Positions 46,446-56,572 of a DNA stretch of 64,000 nt are shown here, one piece after another. The translations under genes were made by a program, and so were the position numbers. The notes below the pieces were generated by a model, which was given only the letters and a program-made list of their open reading frames with translations, was not told the DNA's origin and did no database searches. Positions within the stretch are counted from its first letter, which is position 1. Every line of letters begins with the position of its first letter. Origin of the DNA: Vulcanimicrobiota bacterium (GTDB lineage Bacteria; Pseudomonadota; Gammaproteobacteria; Xanthomonadales; Rhodanobacteraceae); the NCBI GenBank assembly GCA_903970555.1, contig CAJCJD010000244.1, positions 1-64,000 on the forward strand. The letters are read 5' to 3'.

Positions 46446-46475
46446 TCGTCATCCCGGCGCAGGCCGGGATGACGA
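46446..46475. repeat. REP-like palindromic element
   Basis: Perfect 13-bp stem TCGTCATCCCGGC / GCCGGGATGACGA with a GCAG loop. The core GTCATCCCGGC...GCCGGGATGAC matches the general form of dispersed palindromic repeats common between genes in xanthomonads and other proteobacteria. Only one copy is in this window, so its repeat status rests on general knowledge. Confidence 0.7.
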
Positions 46476-46515
46476 AGATGAAGGCGTGAGGTGCTTTAGC
46501 TGCAGGCGCAATAGG

Positions 46516-47220
46516 TCAGCGCTTGCGGTAAAGCAAATCCCACACGCCGTGCCCGAGCTTCAGGCCACGCCGCTCAAAATGCGTTTCGATGCGCCACTCG
46601 GGCTTTTCCGCGTACTGTCCCGGGCCTAACGCATTGCGCCAATCTGGAGCGGCTTCCATCACCTCCAGCATGTGCTGGGCATAAGGCTCCCAATCGGTAG
46701 CCAGGTGCAACAGGCCATCAGACGCCATGCGTGTGGCGAGCAGGGCGACGAACTCGGGCTGGATGATGCGGCGCTTGTTATGCCGCTTCTTGTGCCAGGG
46801 ATCGGGGAACCAGATGCGCGCCTCGGCCAGCGTGCCGGGAGGGATTTCCTGCTCCAGAACCTCGACCGCATCGTGTTTGTAAAGCCGCACATTGGCGGCA
46901 TCGCGCGCGGCCAGGGCATTCATCAGCCGGCCCACGCCAGGGCCGTGTACTTCGACGCCAAGATAGTCGCGGGCTAGGTCATGCTCGCTGGCCCAGGCCA
47001 GCGCCTCGCCATTGCCGAAGCCGATTTCCAGCACGCGCGGAGCATGGCGGCCGAAGCGTGCGTCGAAATCTTGCGCGGTGCCGGTGTAATCGATGCCGAA
47101 GCGGGCCCAGTGCGTTTCGAAGGCGCGTTGCTGGGCGGGCGTCATGCGACCTTCCCGCAGCACGAAGCTGCGGATGCGGCGCATGTACTCGGGCGCGTCG
47201 TGGTCGGCGCGGTCGCTCAT
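46516..47220 (-). CDS. trmB: tRNA (guanine-N7-)-methyltransferase
   Basis: Methylates G46 in the variable loop of tRNA using SAM. A 234-residue protein with the SAM motif [28 protein letters not shown] and the catalytic segment [15 protein letters not shown]. Its ATG overlaps the thiG stop by one base, giving the thiS-thiG-trmB order common in pseudomonads and xanthomonads. Confidence 0.96.
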   Translation of the reverse strand: MSDRADHDAPEYMRRIRSFVLREGRMTPAQQRAFETHWARFGIDYTGTAQDFDARFGRHAPRVLEIGFGNGEALAWASEHDLARDYLGVEVHGPGVGRLMNALAARDAANVRLYKHDAVEVLEQEIPPGTLAEARIWFPDPWHKKRHNKRRIIQPEFVALLATRMASDGLLHLATDWEPYAQHMLEVMEAAPDWRNALGPGQYAEKPEWRIETHFERRGLKLGHGVWDLLYRKR

Positions 47221-48020
47221 CAGCCGATGGTGCCGTCGATCGGGCTCGACGCCGACGCAAAGCGCTTGCGTGGAATGCGGCCAGCGCGGAAAGCGGCGCG
47301 GCCGGCTTCGATGGCCAACTTCATCGCATGCGCCATCAGGATAGGGTCCTTGGCGCAGGCGATGGCCGTGTTCATCAGCACGCCGTCGCAGCCCAGCTCC
47401 ATCGCAATCGCCGCGTCCGAAGCGGTGCCCACACCGGCGTCGACGATGACCGGCACCTTGGCGTTTTCGACGATTTCCAGCAGGTTGTAGCGGTTCTGGA
47501 TACCCAGGCCCGAGCCGATCGGCGCGGCCAGGGGCATCACGGCGACGCAGCCGATGGCTTCCAGCTTGCGGGCGAGGATCGGATCGTCGCTGGTGTAGAC
47601 CATCACGTCGAAGCCATCGGCGACCAGCAGTTCGGCGGCTTTGAGTGTTTCCACCACATCCGGATAGAGCGTGCGTTCGTCACCAAGCACTTCGAGCTTC
47701 ACCAGCTTGTGGCCGTCCAGCAGCTCGCGCGCCAGCTTGCACGTGCGCACAGCATCGACCGCGTTGTAACAGCCGGCGGTGTTGGGCAGCAGGGTGAATT
47801 CATTGGGCGGCAATGCATCGAGCAGGTTGGGCGCGTTGGGATCCTGGCCGAAGTTCACGCGACGGATCGCCGCGGTGACGATCTGCGCACCGGCCGCCTG
47901 GGTGGCGCGACGGGTCTCGTCCAGATCCTTGTATTTGCCGGTGCCGGTTATCAGGCGGGAACCGTAGCTCTTTCCAGCGATGATGAGGGGATCGGTCGTA
48001 TCGGGCGTCTTGATATTCAT
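47220..48020 (-). CDS. thiG: Thiazole synthase
   Basis: Forms the thiazole phosphate of thiamine from deoxyxylulose phosphate, dehydroglycine and ThiS-thiocarboxylate. TIM-barrel protein of 266 residues; the Schiff-base lysine is in [16 protein letters not shown], with ITGTGKYKD at the N-terminus and [20 protein letters not shown] for the phosphate site. The frame is open to 48065; ATG 48020 is the likeliest start by homology, ATG 48038 an alternative. Lies 60 bases after thiS. Confidence 0.95.
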   Translation of the reverse strand: MNIKTPDTTDPLIIAGKSYGSRLITGTGKYKDLDETRRATQAAGAQIVTAAIRRVNFGQDPNAPNLLDALPPNEFTLLPNTAGCYNAVDAVRTCKLARELLDGHKLVKLEVLGDERTLYPDVVETLKAAELLVADGFDVMVYTSDDPILARKLEAIGCVAVMPLAAPIGSGLGIQNRYNLLEIVENAKVPVIVDAGVGTASDAAIAMELGCDGVLMNTAIACAKDPILMAHAMKLAIEAGRAAFRAGRIPRKRFASASSPIDGTIG

Positions 48021-48080
48021 GGGGATTTGAGTCGGCATGCGGGGCGCTGGGCGCGGGGAAGGCAAACGTGGCGCGACGGA

Positions 48081-48281
48081 TCAGCCGCCGCCAATGGCGT
48101 GAACAATCTCCACCCGATCGCCCTCGCGCAACGCATAGGCGTCGTGCTGGCTGCGCGGCACGATTTCCTGATTGATCTCGACCGCGACGCGGCGGCCGGC
48201 GTAACCGGCTTCGTGGAGTAATTGGGTAACGGTGGCGGCTTGCCCGCACTCGCGCGGACTGCCATTGAGCGTGATCTGCAT
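48081..48281 (-). CDS. thiS: Sulfur carrier protein ThiS
   Basis: A 66-residue ubiquitin-like sulfur carrier for thiazole synthesis. It ends in the C-terminal Gly-Gly needed for adenylation and thiocarboxylation (EIVHAIGGG) and starts MQITLNGSPREC. The last glycine adds one residue beyond the usual pair but the frame stops there. A longer upstream frame is rejected because it would overlap the preceding gene. Confidence 0.93.
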   Translation of the reverse strand: MQITLNGSPRECGQAATVTQLLHEAGYAGRRVAVEINQEIVPRSQHDAYALREGDRVEIVHAIGGG

Positions 48282-48297
48282 CCGCCCATTGTAACGG

Positions 48298-48326
48298 CAC
48301 CGGCCCGGCGGTTGGCCGGGCCGGTG
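48298..48326 (-). terminator. GC-rich hairpin after the FecR/DUF6600 gene
   Basis: Perfect 12-bp stem CACCGGCCCGGC / GCCGGGCCGGTG with a 5-base loop, 7 bases beyond the stop of the secreted-protein gene and upstream of thiS. No T run follows on the minus strand, so it may be a pause or stabiliser as much as a terminator. Confidence 0.5.
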
Positions 48327-48333
48327 AAGGCGA

Positions 48334-50265
48334 TCAGTGCTGATTGTTCTCGCTGTGGGCCGGTGGCGCGCTGGCGTGCGGCTTCGGTGCGTTTTGTGGA
48401 TGGGCCTGCTGTTCCTGGCGGCCCTGCTGCTGTTCGGGGCGCACATATTGCTGCTGCGGAGGTGGCTCATACGACGGATTGGGCTCCATTCGCCGTTCCT
48501 CCGGCACGTACTCGTGCGAGCGTTGCGCCGCGTCGAAACGTTGTTGTTCGCCATTGTCTTGCGGCTGCGCATAAGGCTGAGATGGCGCATATCGCGGCGT
48601 CTGCGGCACCTGTCGTACCTGCTGTGCCGGCTCAAAATGTGGAACCTGCGGCAACGTGGCGGGGCGCGAAGTGGCTTGCGTCTGCACCGGCGTTATCGGA
48701 CGCGAGAAATTCTCCGGCGCGGCCGTGTTTACCGGAGCCGGACGAACACCCAGTACCCGAACATTGGATGCCGGCGCCCCGGATCGGAACGCCGCCGTGG
48801 CGAAGGTTGCCGCCGCTGGCTTGCCGACCGCTACCACCTGTCGATTGAAACCGGCCGAAGGCAAAGGCCGTGCGTTGACGAGCCTCGGTTGGCCGAAGCT
48901 CGCCGACGACGGACGTTGCATGGCGCCTGGAGCGATCACCGATGCGGTGTCCATCTGCTGCGGGCTCATATGCACCTGGCTGGTTTGCACGCTCCGGGCG
49001 CCGGCAAACGCCTCCGCGGAGACTGCCGTAAAAGCATGCGGCGCGGTGCGGTTGGCGTAGGTGATATTCGGTGCTGGGCGACCGCTTTGATAAAAACCGT
49101 ATTGGCTGTGGATGTTGTTGATCAGTGTGCCTCGGTCATAGCCGCGTCCGATCGCGATATTGGTGACATTGACGCCGTTGTAGTAGTTGCGCGATGCGCG
49201 GTACCACGGGTTGTAGACTTCATGCGGACCGAGCGGGAACCAGCCGACTGGGCCGCCAGCGCGCATGCCGACAAAGGCAACCAGCGCCGGCGCGTAGATC
49301 GGGCGTACGCGTGGCGATCCGGGTATCCATCCCCACGCGCCGCGGATAAAGGCCCACCGGCCGTAGTGATAAGGCGCAAAGCCCCAGGGCAGGTTGTCTA
49401 CCCACGTCCAGCCCCACGGCGCGATCCACACCCAGTGGCCGAAACGGTAAGGCGCCCACCCAAAACCCACATAAGTCGGATACCACACGGCGCCATAGTC
49501 GTCGTCGGTCTGCCAGTTGCCGTATTGGTTCAGATCCTGTGCGCCTACCATGTCGTCGGAGACATATTCGGCCTGCGCGCCGTTACCGTACTGGGCATCG
49601 CGGCCGCTGCACCAGGCATCGAACGCATCGCCGCCATTGATCTCGTTGACGGTAACGTTGTTCAGCGTGGAATCGGCGAACTGATAGCTGCGCCCGTTGT
49701 AGACATCGCGTTGTGCGTTGTTTTCGCCATAGACCACGCCTGCGCCGCTGAACGCCGTGACCGTGGTCGAGGCGCCGTTGCCGTCAACGTCCACGCGGAA
49801 AGTACCCGGTTGATCGATCACCAGGGCCAGGGTCGGCGTATCAACTTCGTAGCTCGAACCCTGATCGAGATTGCGCACGGTGATGTTCAACGTGCCCTGC
49901 GTCAGTTCAAACTGGCCGATCTGCTCGTTGAGATTGAGCACGCCGATATCGCTCTGGCCGTTGATGCGCAGCGCGGCGTTGCCAAGATCCAGCTCGGCCC
50001 GCGCATCCGGGCCGCCAGAGAGCTTGTCGCCATTGGTCAAAGGGCGGTTGACATCAGCGGCGCTCCAGTTGGTGCTGCCAGCCGGCATCAGGCCCAGGTC
50101 ACCGGTCGCGTAGGAGAGCCGCGCCACGCGAGTGGGAGGGTCGCCCGCGCCGGGTTGACCATCGTCGGATTGGGCATTGACGATGCCGGTGCAAATCAGC
50201 AGCAGCGCGGCAAGCACAATGGTCCAGCCGCGCGACCGTGAGCTTGCGGAATTCGGCACTCGCAT
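48334..50265 (-). CDS. Secreted FecR/DUF6600-like protein with disordered Gln/Pro tail
   Basis: A 643-residue exported protein: signal peptide (WTIVLAALLLICTGIVNAQ), a FecR-like beta domain (about 45-215) with ARLSYATGDLGLMPAG and FELTQGTLNITVRN, then a strikingly Trp/Tyr/Gly-rich core (about 255-380) built from repeats such as YRFGHWVWIAPWGWTWVD and YHYGRWAFIRGAWGWIPG, typical of DUF6600. The C-terminal 200 residues are low-complexity, rich in Ala, Pro and Gln. AAGGAGAG supports ATG 50265 over the longer frame. Function unknown; probably cell-surface or periplasmic. Confidence 0.82.
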   Translation of the reverse strand: MRVPNSASSRSRGWTIVLAALLLICTGIVNAQSDDGQPGAGDPPTRVARLSYATGDLGLMPAGSTNWSAADVNRPLTNGDKLSGGPDARAELDLGNAALRINGQSDIGVLNLNEQIGQFELTQGTLNITVRNLDQGSSYEVDTPTLALVIDQPGTFRVDVDGNGASTTVTAFSGAGVVYGENNAQRDVYNGRSYQFADSTLNNVTVNEINGGDAFDAWCSGRDAQYGNGAQAEYVSDDMVGAQDLNQYGNWQTDDDYGAVWYPTYVGFGWAPYRFGHWVWIAPWGWTWVDNLPWGFAPYHYGRWAFIRGAWGWIPGSPRVRPIYAPALVAFVGMRAGGPVGWFPLGPHEVYNPWYRASRNYYNGVNVTNIAIGRGYDRGTLINNIHSQYGFYQSGRPAPNITYANRTAPHAFTAVSAEAFAGARSVQTSQVHMSPQQMDTASVIAPGAMQRPSSASFGQPRLVNARPLPSAGFNRQVVAVGKPAAATFATAAFRSGAPASNVRVLGVRPAPVNTAAPENFSRPITPVQTQATSRPATLPQVPHFEPAQQVRQVPQTPRYAPSQPYAQPQDNGEQQRFDAAQRSHEYVPEERRMEPNPSYEPPPQQQYVRPEQQQGRQEQQAHPQNAPKPHASAPPAHSENNQH

Positions 50266-50486
50266 GGGGCTCTCCTTGTAGTGGCGCGCGATGCGGTCGC
50301 GCTTCCGGGGTGTCATGGATGGCGGACAGATTATGCGCACGGCCAGTAAGTGCGGACATCTGCCGCAAAGGTTTCCAGCGGCGGTGGTTCAGCGGGCCGC
50401 TACCTGCGGTTCACGCCGCGTTGCCATCCGTAAACAGCACTCAGGATTCCAAAAGCCGCAGGCGCCGGTTACCATCGCCGAACGTT

Positions 50487-50560
50487 GCGGGTGTAGCTCA
50501 ATGGTAGAGCTGTAGCTTCCCAAGCTACTGACGAGGGTTCGATTCCCTTCACCCGCTCCA
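50487..50560 (+). tRNA. tRNA-Gly (anticodon CCC)
   Basis: A 74-base cloverleaf: acceptor stem GCGGGTG / CACCCGC, D-arm GCTC / GAGC, anticodon stem GTAGC / GCTAC enclosing TTCCCAA so that positions 34-36 are CCC, T-arm GAGGG / CCCTT with TTCGATT, discriminator T and an encoded CCA. Reads the glycine codon GGG. It lies just upstream of rimB. Confidence 0.97.
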
Positions 50561-50640
50561 GTCCCTGCTTGCAGGGGAAAATTGAATCACTTCCTCCGGT
50601 TCCCCACCGAGATCTTCCACACCCTACAGCGTGAGCTGAC

Positions 50641-51093
50641 ATGGCGGACATGATGACCCTCGGTTGGCGGGAGCGACTGGCATTGCCGCAGTTCGGCATC
50701 GCCACGCTTAAAGTCAAACTCGATACCGGCGCCCGCAGCAGTGCGCTGCATGTGGATGCGCTGGAAACATTCGAACGTGACGGCGAGACCTGGCTGCGCT
50801 TCATGGTCGGCCTTGGCAGGCGCTCCACGCGTCATATGCAATGCGAAGCAAAAGCTTTCGATCGGCGCGTGGTTGTCGATACCGGAGGTGGTCGCAGCGA
50901 ACGCTGGTTTATCCGCACCGAGGTGATGCTTGCAGGCGAACGTTTCGAGGTTGACATGAATCTGACCGATCGCCGCCACATGCTGTTCCCTATGCTGTTG
51001 GGACGCACTGCCTTGATGGGACGCTTTACCGTCGATCCCGCCCTTTCCTACACCCTTCCACGCCCCGCGCACACGATGGTGGACAAACCATGA
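50641..51093 (+). CDS. rimB: Retropepsin-like aspartic protease, RimB/ATP-dependent zinc-protease family
   Basis: A 150-residue protein with the retropepsin-type motif [12 protein letters not shown] (residues about 26-37) and the second loop [12 protein letters not shown]. Members of this family sit next to rimK and are thought to trim poly-glutamate tails or otherwise modulate RimK modification of ribosomal protein S6. Here it directly precedes rimK with a 4-base overlap, which supports that role. The regulator RimA is not present nearby. Confidence 0.85.
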   Translation: MADMMTLGWRERLALPQFGIATLKVKLDTGARSSALHVDALETFERDGETWLRFMVGLGRRSTRHMQCEAKAFDRRVVVDTGGGRSERWFIRTEVMLAGERFEVDMNLTDRRHMLFPMLLGRTALMGRFTVDPALSYTLPRPAHTMVDKP

Positions 51094-51977
51094 AAATCGC
51101 CATCCTTTCGCGCAATACGCGTTTGTATTCCACCCAGCGCCTGGTGGAAGTGGCGCGCGAACGCGGCCATGTCGTGCGGGTGCTCGATCCGCTGCGCTGC
51201 TACGTGCGCATTGCGCCGGGTTCGGTGGAGATCCGTTACAAGGGCAAGGCACTGCACGATATCGATGCCGCGATTCCGCGCATCGGCACGTCCAGCACTT
51301 TCTACGGCACGGCCGTGCTGCGCCAGTTGGAAATGATGGGGGTCTATACCCCCAATTCTTCCGATGCCGTACTGCGCGCACGCGACAAATTGCGTTGCCT
51401 GCAGATTCTGGCCGCCAAAGGGCTGGATATGCCGGTAACTGTCTTTGGCGACAACCCGGACGACACCACCGACGTGCTGGAAATGCTGGGCGAGCCGCCG
51501 CACGTGATCAAACTCAACGAAGGCAGCCAAGGCACTGGCGTGGTGTTGGCGGAAAAGCGCAGCGCATCGCAGAGCGTGGTTGAAGCCTTCCGCGGCCTGT
51601 ATGCCAACTTCCTGGTGCAGGAATTCATCGCCGAAGCGAAAGGCAGCGATCTGCGCTGCTTCGTCGTCGGCGGTCAAGTGGTGGCAGCGATGCAACGCGA
51701 CGCGGTGCCGGGCGAGTTCCGCGCCAACCTGCACCGTGGCGGCACTGCCGTGGCGGCAAAACTGACGATCGCAGAGAAACGCATCGCCGTAAGTGCCGCC
51801 GAGGCGCTAGGCCTGGGCATCGCTGGCGTGGATCTGCTGCGTTCGAAGCGTGGCCCGCTGGTGCTGGAGGTCAATGCCTCGCCGGGGCTGGAGGGTATCG
51901 AGGCGGCCTCGGGCGTGAATGTGTCCGAGAAAATCATCCGCCACCTTGAGAAGAATGCCGGCAAAAAGCCGCGTTAA
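51090..51977 (+). CDS. rimK: Ribosomal protein S6-glutamate ligase RimK
   Basis: ATP-grasp ligase adding glutamates to the C-terminus of ribosomal protein S6. A 295-residue protein with [20 protein letters not shown], the preATP-grasp region [21 protein letters not shown]-binding [15 protein letters not shown], and the metal/catalytic segment [15 protein letters not shown]. The start overlaps the rimB stop. A hairpin overlaps its own stop codon. Confidence 0.95.
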   Translation: MKIAILSRNTRLYSTQRLVEVARERGHVVRVLDPLRCYVRIAPGSVEIRYKGKALHDIDAAIPRIGTSSTFYGTAVLRQLEMMGVYTPNSSDAVLRARDKLRCLQILAAKGLDMPVTVFGDNPDDTTDVLEMLGEPPHVIKLNEGSQGTGVVLAEKRSASQSVVEAFRGLYANFLVQEFIAEAKGSDLRCFVVGGQVVAAMQRDAVPGEFRANLHRGGTAVAAKLTIAEKRIAVSAAEALGLGIAGVDLLRSKRGPLVLEVNASPGLEGIEAASGVNVSEKIIRHLEKNAGKKPR

Positions 51978-52000
51978 CCCGCCAGTGAGCGCGGGTTAAC
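51973..52000 (+). terminator. Hairpin overlapping the rimK stop
   Basis: Perfect 10-bp stem GTTAACCCGC / GCGGGTTAAC with an 8-base loop; the rimK TAA is in the left arm. No T run follows, so termination is uncertain. Confidence 0.45.
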
Positions 52001-52022
52001 TGCCGCGTAACCCCCCCACGCC

Positions 52023-52150
52023 TATAAAGGCACCACTGTTTGTTTGCTCGCCACTTCAATCGCAAGGTCCGGTGACAGCAGACGACGGTATCGGGGCAGT
52101 AGCTTCAGCCCGGATGCAGCGGCGCACCGTCGCAGCAGCCGGGCTTTTTC
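52023..52150 (+). ncRNA. Candidate small RNA or attenuated leader before two-component operon
   Basis: A TATAAA hexamer at 52023-52028 is followed by about 80 bases without an open frame and then a strong terminator, stem AGCCCGG (52107-52113) / CCGGGCT (52139-52145) with inner pairing and TTTTTC. A transcript begun here would be about 115 bases. No convincing -35 was found, and the terminator could instead serve rimK read-through. Confidence 0.3.
52107..52150 (+). terminator. Strong rho-independent terminator upstream of two-component genes
   Basis: Seven-bp outer stem AGCCCGG / CCGGGCT followed directly by TTTTTC, enclosing a second GC-rich pairing around GCGGCGCACCGTCGC. It lies 130 bases after the rimK stop and 120 before the response regulator start. 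Confidence 0.75.
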
Positions 52151-52269
52151 TTTGCCCGTTTAAAAGCTGCCACTTCCCCCGTTCAGTATTCCGCTTAACA
52201 TTTGCATGCTTCCCTCGTTAAGCTTGGGCCTCCGCCGGCCTTGCGCCGGCATGCGTAGCGGAGAAACGC

Positions 52270-52939
<670 letters not shown>

Positions 52940-52956
<17 letters not shown>

Positions 52957-54238
52957 GTTGCGGTTTCGCCTTATCGTTTCCTTCGCGCTGTTCGGATTTG
53001 GACTTAGCGCGTTGTTTGCTGTGGCATCGTTGTATGTGCGGGCGAAGGTCGAGAACCAGCTGGTCAACGCCAGCTTGCAAGGCGATGTAGATCAGGCTGT
53101 CGAGAAAACGCATGAGAACCCCGGCGAGCAGAGGGGCTCTCAGCTCATCGACGCATGGATGTGGAGCGACCGAACCATCTACAAAGCGCCGCTTGCGTGG
53201 CAGAACCTCGCAACCGGCGTCTATGACATGCAGGATGTGGATAAGGATGGCCGCCCACGGCATTACAAACTTGCCGTTTCACGCAAATATGGCTTGATAG
53301 GCTTCATCAGCTACGACATCAGTCGCGAGGATCTGGGCAAACGCCAGCTCATCACGTCGCTTGTCGCATCCGTCATTTTGTTTAGCTTGCTATCGCTGGC
53401 CATCGGCTTGTGGTTGTCGCGTAAAGTGCTCAAGCCGGTTAGCGAACTTGCAACGCGACTGCGCGATTTCAGAAAGTCAGGACGCGTAGAAGCGCTTGCC
53501 CCGCATTTTGCCGATGATGAAGTCGGCGAGTTGGCACAGGCGCTTGATGAATATTCCACGCGACTGACGGCCATGGTCGAACGCGACCGCGAATTCAACT
53601 CGGACGTCAGCCACGAGTTGCGCACGCCGTTGGCCGTGATTTCCAGCACCACCGAACTGCTACAAGGTTCGCCCGATCTCACCGACAAGCTGCGCGAACG
53701 ACTGAAGCGCATCGAACGCGCATCGCGTCAGGCCACCGAACTGATCGAAGCATTGCTATTGCTGTCACGCGCTGAACGTCGCGGCCCGACACGCGGTGAA
53801 ACAACGGAAGTGGCGAAGGTTGCTGCCGACGTCATCGAAAGTCAGCGGCCGCAAGTGCGTGACAAGCCGGTTGAGATCGAGCTGATCCAGAACGATATTG
53901 TCAGCGTCAATGCGCCAGCATCGGTGTTGTCGGTGGCGCTCACCAACATCATCGGCAATGCGATCAAGTACACCCTGGAAGGTCGCGTCACGGTAAAAGT
54001 GGAGAAGGGGCGCATCGAAGTGATCGATACCGGCCCCGGCATCAAGCCTGAAGATGCGGAGCGCCTGTTCCAGCGCGGCGTGCGCGGCGAAGGCGCGGGC
54101 GGCAGCGGCGCCGGTTTAGGCCTTGCCATCGTACGGCGTCTTTGCGAACTCTACGGCTGGGATGTTTCGATCAGGCCTCGCACCGACGGCAATGGCGCGA
54201 TTGCCTCTATTGTTTTCGATCGCAGCGCCGCCGCATAA
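52940..54238 (+). CDS. Sensor histidine kinase
   Basis: A 432-residue membrane kinase: helix 1 about residues 9-30 (RLIVSFALFGFGLSALFAVA), a periplasmic sensor of about 110 residues, helix 2 near 137-160, HAMP, then HisKA with phospho-His225 in SDVSHELRTPLAV, and HATPase with N box NIIGNAIKY, IDTGPGI and GAGLGLAIV. Start ATG 52940 lies within the response regulator gene. The sensor domain (YVRAKVENQLVNASLQGDV) belongs to no family I recognise. Confidence 0.92.
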
Positions 54239-54251
54239 GCGATCTCGTTTC

Positions 54252-54281
54252 GCTCCTCTCCTTGCAAGCAAGGGATGGAGC
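54252..54281. terminator. Hairpin between convergent kinase and sdaA genes
   Basis: Two stacked stems, GCTCC / GGAGC and CCTTG / CAAGG, separated by a small internal loop, closing on CAAG. It sits between the kinase stop and the sdaA stop and could terminate both, though no T runs are obvious. Confidence 0.45.
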
Positions 54282-55663
54282 TAGCACTCGATCACGTTGA
54301 CGGCGAGACCACCGCGCGAGGTTTCTTTGTACTTGTCCTTCATGTCGCGGCCGGTGTCGCGCATGGTCTTGATCACTTTGTCGAGCGAGACGCGATGCTT
54401 GCCATCGCTCTTCAACGCCATGCGACTGGCGTTGATCGCTTTGACCGAACCCATGGCATTGCGTTCGATGCAGGGAATCTGCACCAGGCCGCCGATGGGA
54501 TCGCAGGTGAGGCCGAGGTTGTGTTCCATGCCGATCTCGGCGGCGTTTTCGATCTGCAACACGCTGCCGCCAAGCGCAGCGGTCAAGCCGCCGGCAGCCA
54601 TGGAGCAAGCGACGCCGACTTCGCCTTGGCAGCCCACTTCGGCGCCGGAGATCGAGGCGTTTTCTTTGTAGAGAATACCGATCGCTGCCGCGGTGAGCAT
54701 GAAATCGATCACGCCGTTTTCGTCGGATTTCGGGCAGAATCGATGGTAGTAATGCAGCACGGCGGGGACGATGCCGGCCGCGCCATTGGTCGGCGCGGTG
54801 ACCACGCGACCACCCGCGGCGTTTTCTTCGTTGACCGCGAGCGCGTAGAGATTCACCCAGTCGAGAATGGTGAGAGGATCCTTGAGTGCGGCCTCGGGCT
54901 GGTTGCGCAGTTCGGCAGCCATTGTCGGTGCGCGTCGCGCAACCTTCAGGCCCCCAGGAAGGATGCCCGGCGAGCGCAGTCCGCGTTCCACGCAACCTTG
55001 CATCGCTTTCCAGATGGTGAGCAGCCCCGCGCGGATGTCCGCTTCGCTGCGCCACACTTTTTCGTTTTCCATCATCAGCTGCGCGATGGTCAGTCCATGC
55101 TGTTCGCATAGCGCAAGCAATTGGTCGCCGCTGGCGAAGGGATAAGGTTGTTCGGTGGTGTCGGCCACGATGCGGTCTTCGGCCGCTTCATCGTGATTGA
55201 CTACGAAACCGCCGCCGACGGAGTAGTAGTCGCGCGTGGCCAATTCGTTACCGTCGGCGTCGTAGGCGGAGAAGCGCATACCGTTGGTATGGAACGGCAG
55301 CTTCTGGCGCTTGTTGAACACCAGGTCGCGCTTTTCCTCGAAATCGATCTCGTGCTTGCCGAGAACGCGGATGCGGTGCGTCGTGCGTACGCGCTTGAGG
55401 ATCTCCGGAATATGGTCCGGGTCTACTTTGTCGGGGTGCTCCCCTTCAAAGCCAAGCAGTACGGCCTTGTCCGTGCCGTGTCCGCGGCCTGTCATCGCCA
55501 GCGAACCGTATAGTTCGGCGCGCACGCGCACGACACGGTCGAGCACGCCCTTTTCCTCCAGCCAACGCTCGGCAAAGCGCGCTGCGGCGCGCATGGGGCC
55601 GACGGTGTGGGAAGAGGACGGGCCAATGCCGATCTTGAAAATGTCGAAAGCGCTGACAGCCAT
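54281..55663 (-). CDS. sdaA: L-serine ammonia-lyase (L-serine dehydratase)
   Basis: [4Fe-4S] enzyme converting L-serine to pyruvate and ammonia. A 460-residue single-chain type with beta domain ([19 protein letters not shown] at the N-terminus) and alpha domain; cluster cysteines lie in [20 protein letters not shown] and [19 protein letters not shown]. Length and motifs match E. coli SdaA. Confidence 0.96.
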   Translation of the reverse strand: MAVSAFDIFKIGIGPSSSHTVGPMRAAARFAERWLEEKGVLDRVVRVRAELYGSLAMTGRGHGTDKAVLLGFEGEHPDKVDPDHIPEILKRVRTTHRIRVLGKHEIDFEEKRDLVFNKRQKLPFHTNGMRFSAYDADGNELATRDYYSVGGGFVVNHDEAAEDRIVADTTEQPYPFASGDQLLALCEQHGLTIAQLMMENEKVWRSEADIRAGLLTIWKAMQGCVERGLRSPGILPGGLKVARRAPTMAAELRNQPEAALKDPLTILDWVNLYALAVNEENAAGGRVVTAPTNGAAGIVPAVLHYYHRFCPKSDENGVIDFMLTAAAIGILYKENASISGAEVGCQGEVGVACSMAAGGLTAALGGSVLQIENAAEIGMEHNLGLTCDPIGGLVQIPCIERNAMGSVKAINASRMALKSDGKHRVSLDKVIKTMRDTGRDMKDKYKETSRGGLAVNVIEC

Positions 55664-55739
55664 AGGTGTACTGCGATGACGGAGATGAACTGGCTATTCT
55701 ACGCGTGCATTCAACTTACGGCAGTCAATTCGCATACGT

Positions 55740-55970
55740 ATGGCCGAATTCGTGCTCTACCAACGGGACTATTGCCACCTCTGTGACCAGGCGCTCGCCG
55801 TGCTGGCGCAAGCTCGCGCGCCGGATTTCGACAGCGTATGGGTCGACGATAGTCAGGAACTTGCGGATCGCTATGGCACGCGTGTGCCGGTGCTTCGCGA
55901 TGTGCGCGATGGGCGCGAACTGGACTGGCCCTTCGATGAAACGGCGGTGCGCGATTTCTTTAGGCGCTGA
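55740..55970 (+). CDS. Thioredoxin-fold protein of the glutaredoxin-like DUF836 family
   Basis: A 76-residue protein with a CxxC redox motif near the N-terminus (YQRDYCHLCDQAL), the cis-proline segment RVPVLRD and a short C-terminal helix. Small glutaredoxin-like proteins of this family are common in gammaproteobacteria but their partners are unclear. It stands between sdaA and the yceI operon, facing the latter. Confidence 0.85.
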   Translation: MAEFVLYQRDYCHLCDQALAVLAQARAPDFDSVWVDDSQELADRYGTRVPVLRDVRDGRELDWPFDETAVRDFFRR

Positions 55971-55972
55971 GC

Positions 55973-55993
55973 GGGCGCGCCTTGCGCGCGCCC
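55973..55993. terminator. GC-rich hairpin between convergent genes
   Basis: Perfect 8-bp stem GGGCGCGC / GCGCGCCC with a CTTGC loop, two bases after the glutaredoxin-like stop and 15 before the yceI stop. Probably a shared terminator. Confidence 0.55.
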
Positions 55994-56008
55994 GGCAACG
56001 GCCAAGGC

Positions 56009-56572
56009 TTACTTCGCGCTGAGTACCAAGTGCGCAGTGACTTTCACATCGGCACCGATCACCGACGTGTCGGCATACTGGCCACCGCCGACGCCGAAAT
56101 CCAAACGCTTCACGGTGCCGGTCACGTCCAGCGTCGCGCCGCTGCCCTGTGGCTTGAAGGTGACGTTGAGGCTCACCGGCTTGGTTACGCCATGCAGGGT
56201 CAAGGTGCCGTCAGCGATCACCTGGGCGCCTTGTTGGCGGAATGCCGTGGTAACGAAATGCGCTTGCGGGAATTTCGCCACGTTGAAGAAATCCGGTCCC
56301 GGCAAGGCGCCATCGCGGTCGCTGTCGCCCGTCTTGGCACTGGAAAGATCGACGGTGACATCGAACTTCGATGCGGCCAGCTTGGCTTGGTCGTAACTGA
56401 TTGCGGCCGTCCATTTGTCGAAATGCCCGTCGAAGCCGCTGCCCTGGAAGCTGCTGCTGAAGCCGAGCGTGCTGCCGGACGGTTGCACGGTGTAGTCGGC
56501 GGCGCCAGCAACACAGGGCAGCGCTAGCGCAAGCAGCAACACGAGCGGACGATGCGTGATACGAAAAGTCAT
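56009..56572 (-). CDS. YceI-family periplasmic protein (second copy in operon)
   Basis: A 187-residue exported lipocalin-like beta-barrel that binds isoprenoid-type lipids such as ubiquinone precursors. Signal peptide (LVLLLALALPCVAGAA), YTVQPSGSTLGFSSSFQGSG and FDVTVDLSSAKTGDSDRDG, FFNVAKFPQAHFVTT are typical. It is the last gene of a three-gene operon and overlaps the cytochrome gene by 4 bases. Confidence 0.92.
   Translation of the reverse strand: MTFRITHRPLVLLLALALPCVAGAADYTVQPSGSTLGFSSSFQGSGFDGHFDKWTAAISYDQAKLAASKFDVTVDLSSAKTGDSDRDGALPGPDFFNVAKFPQAHFVTTAFRQQGAQVIADGTLTLHGVTKPVSLNVTFKPQGSGATLDVTGTVKRLDFGVGGGQYADTSVIGADVKVTAHLVLSAK

Noticed and set aside
48337-50241. 634-codon plus-strand frame over the FecR/DUF6600 gene
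   Set aside because: Rich in Arg and Val with no domain or start signal. The opposite strand has a signal peptide, FecR-like fold and Shine-Dalgarno.
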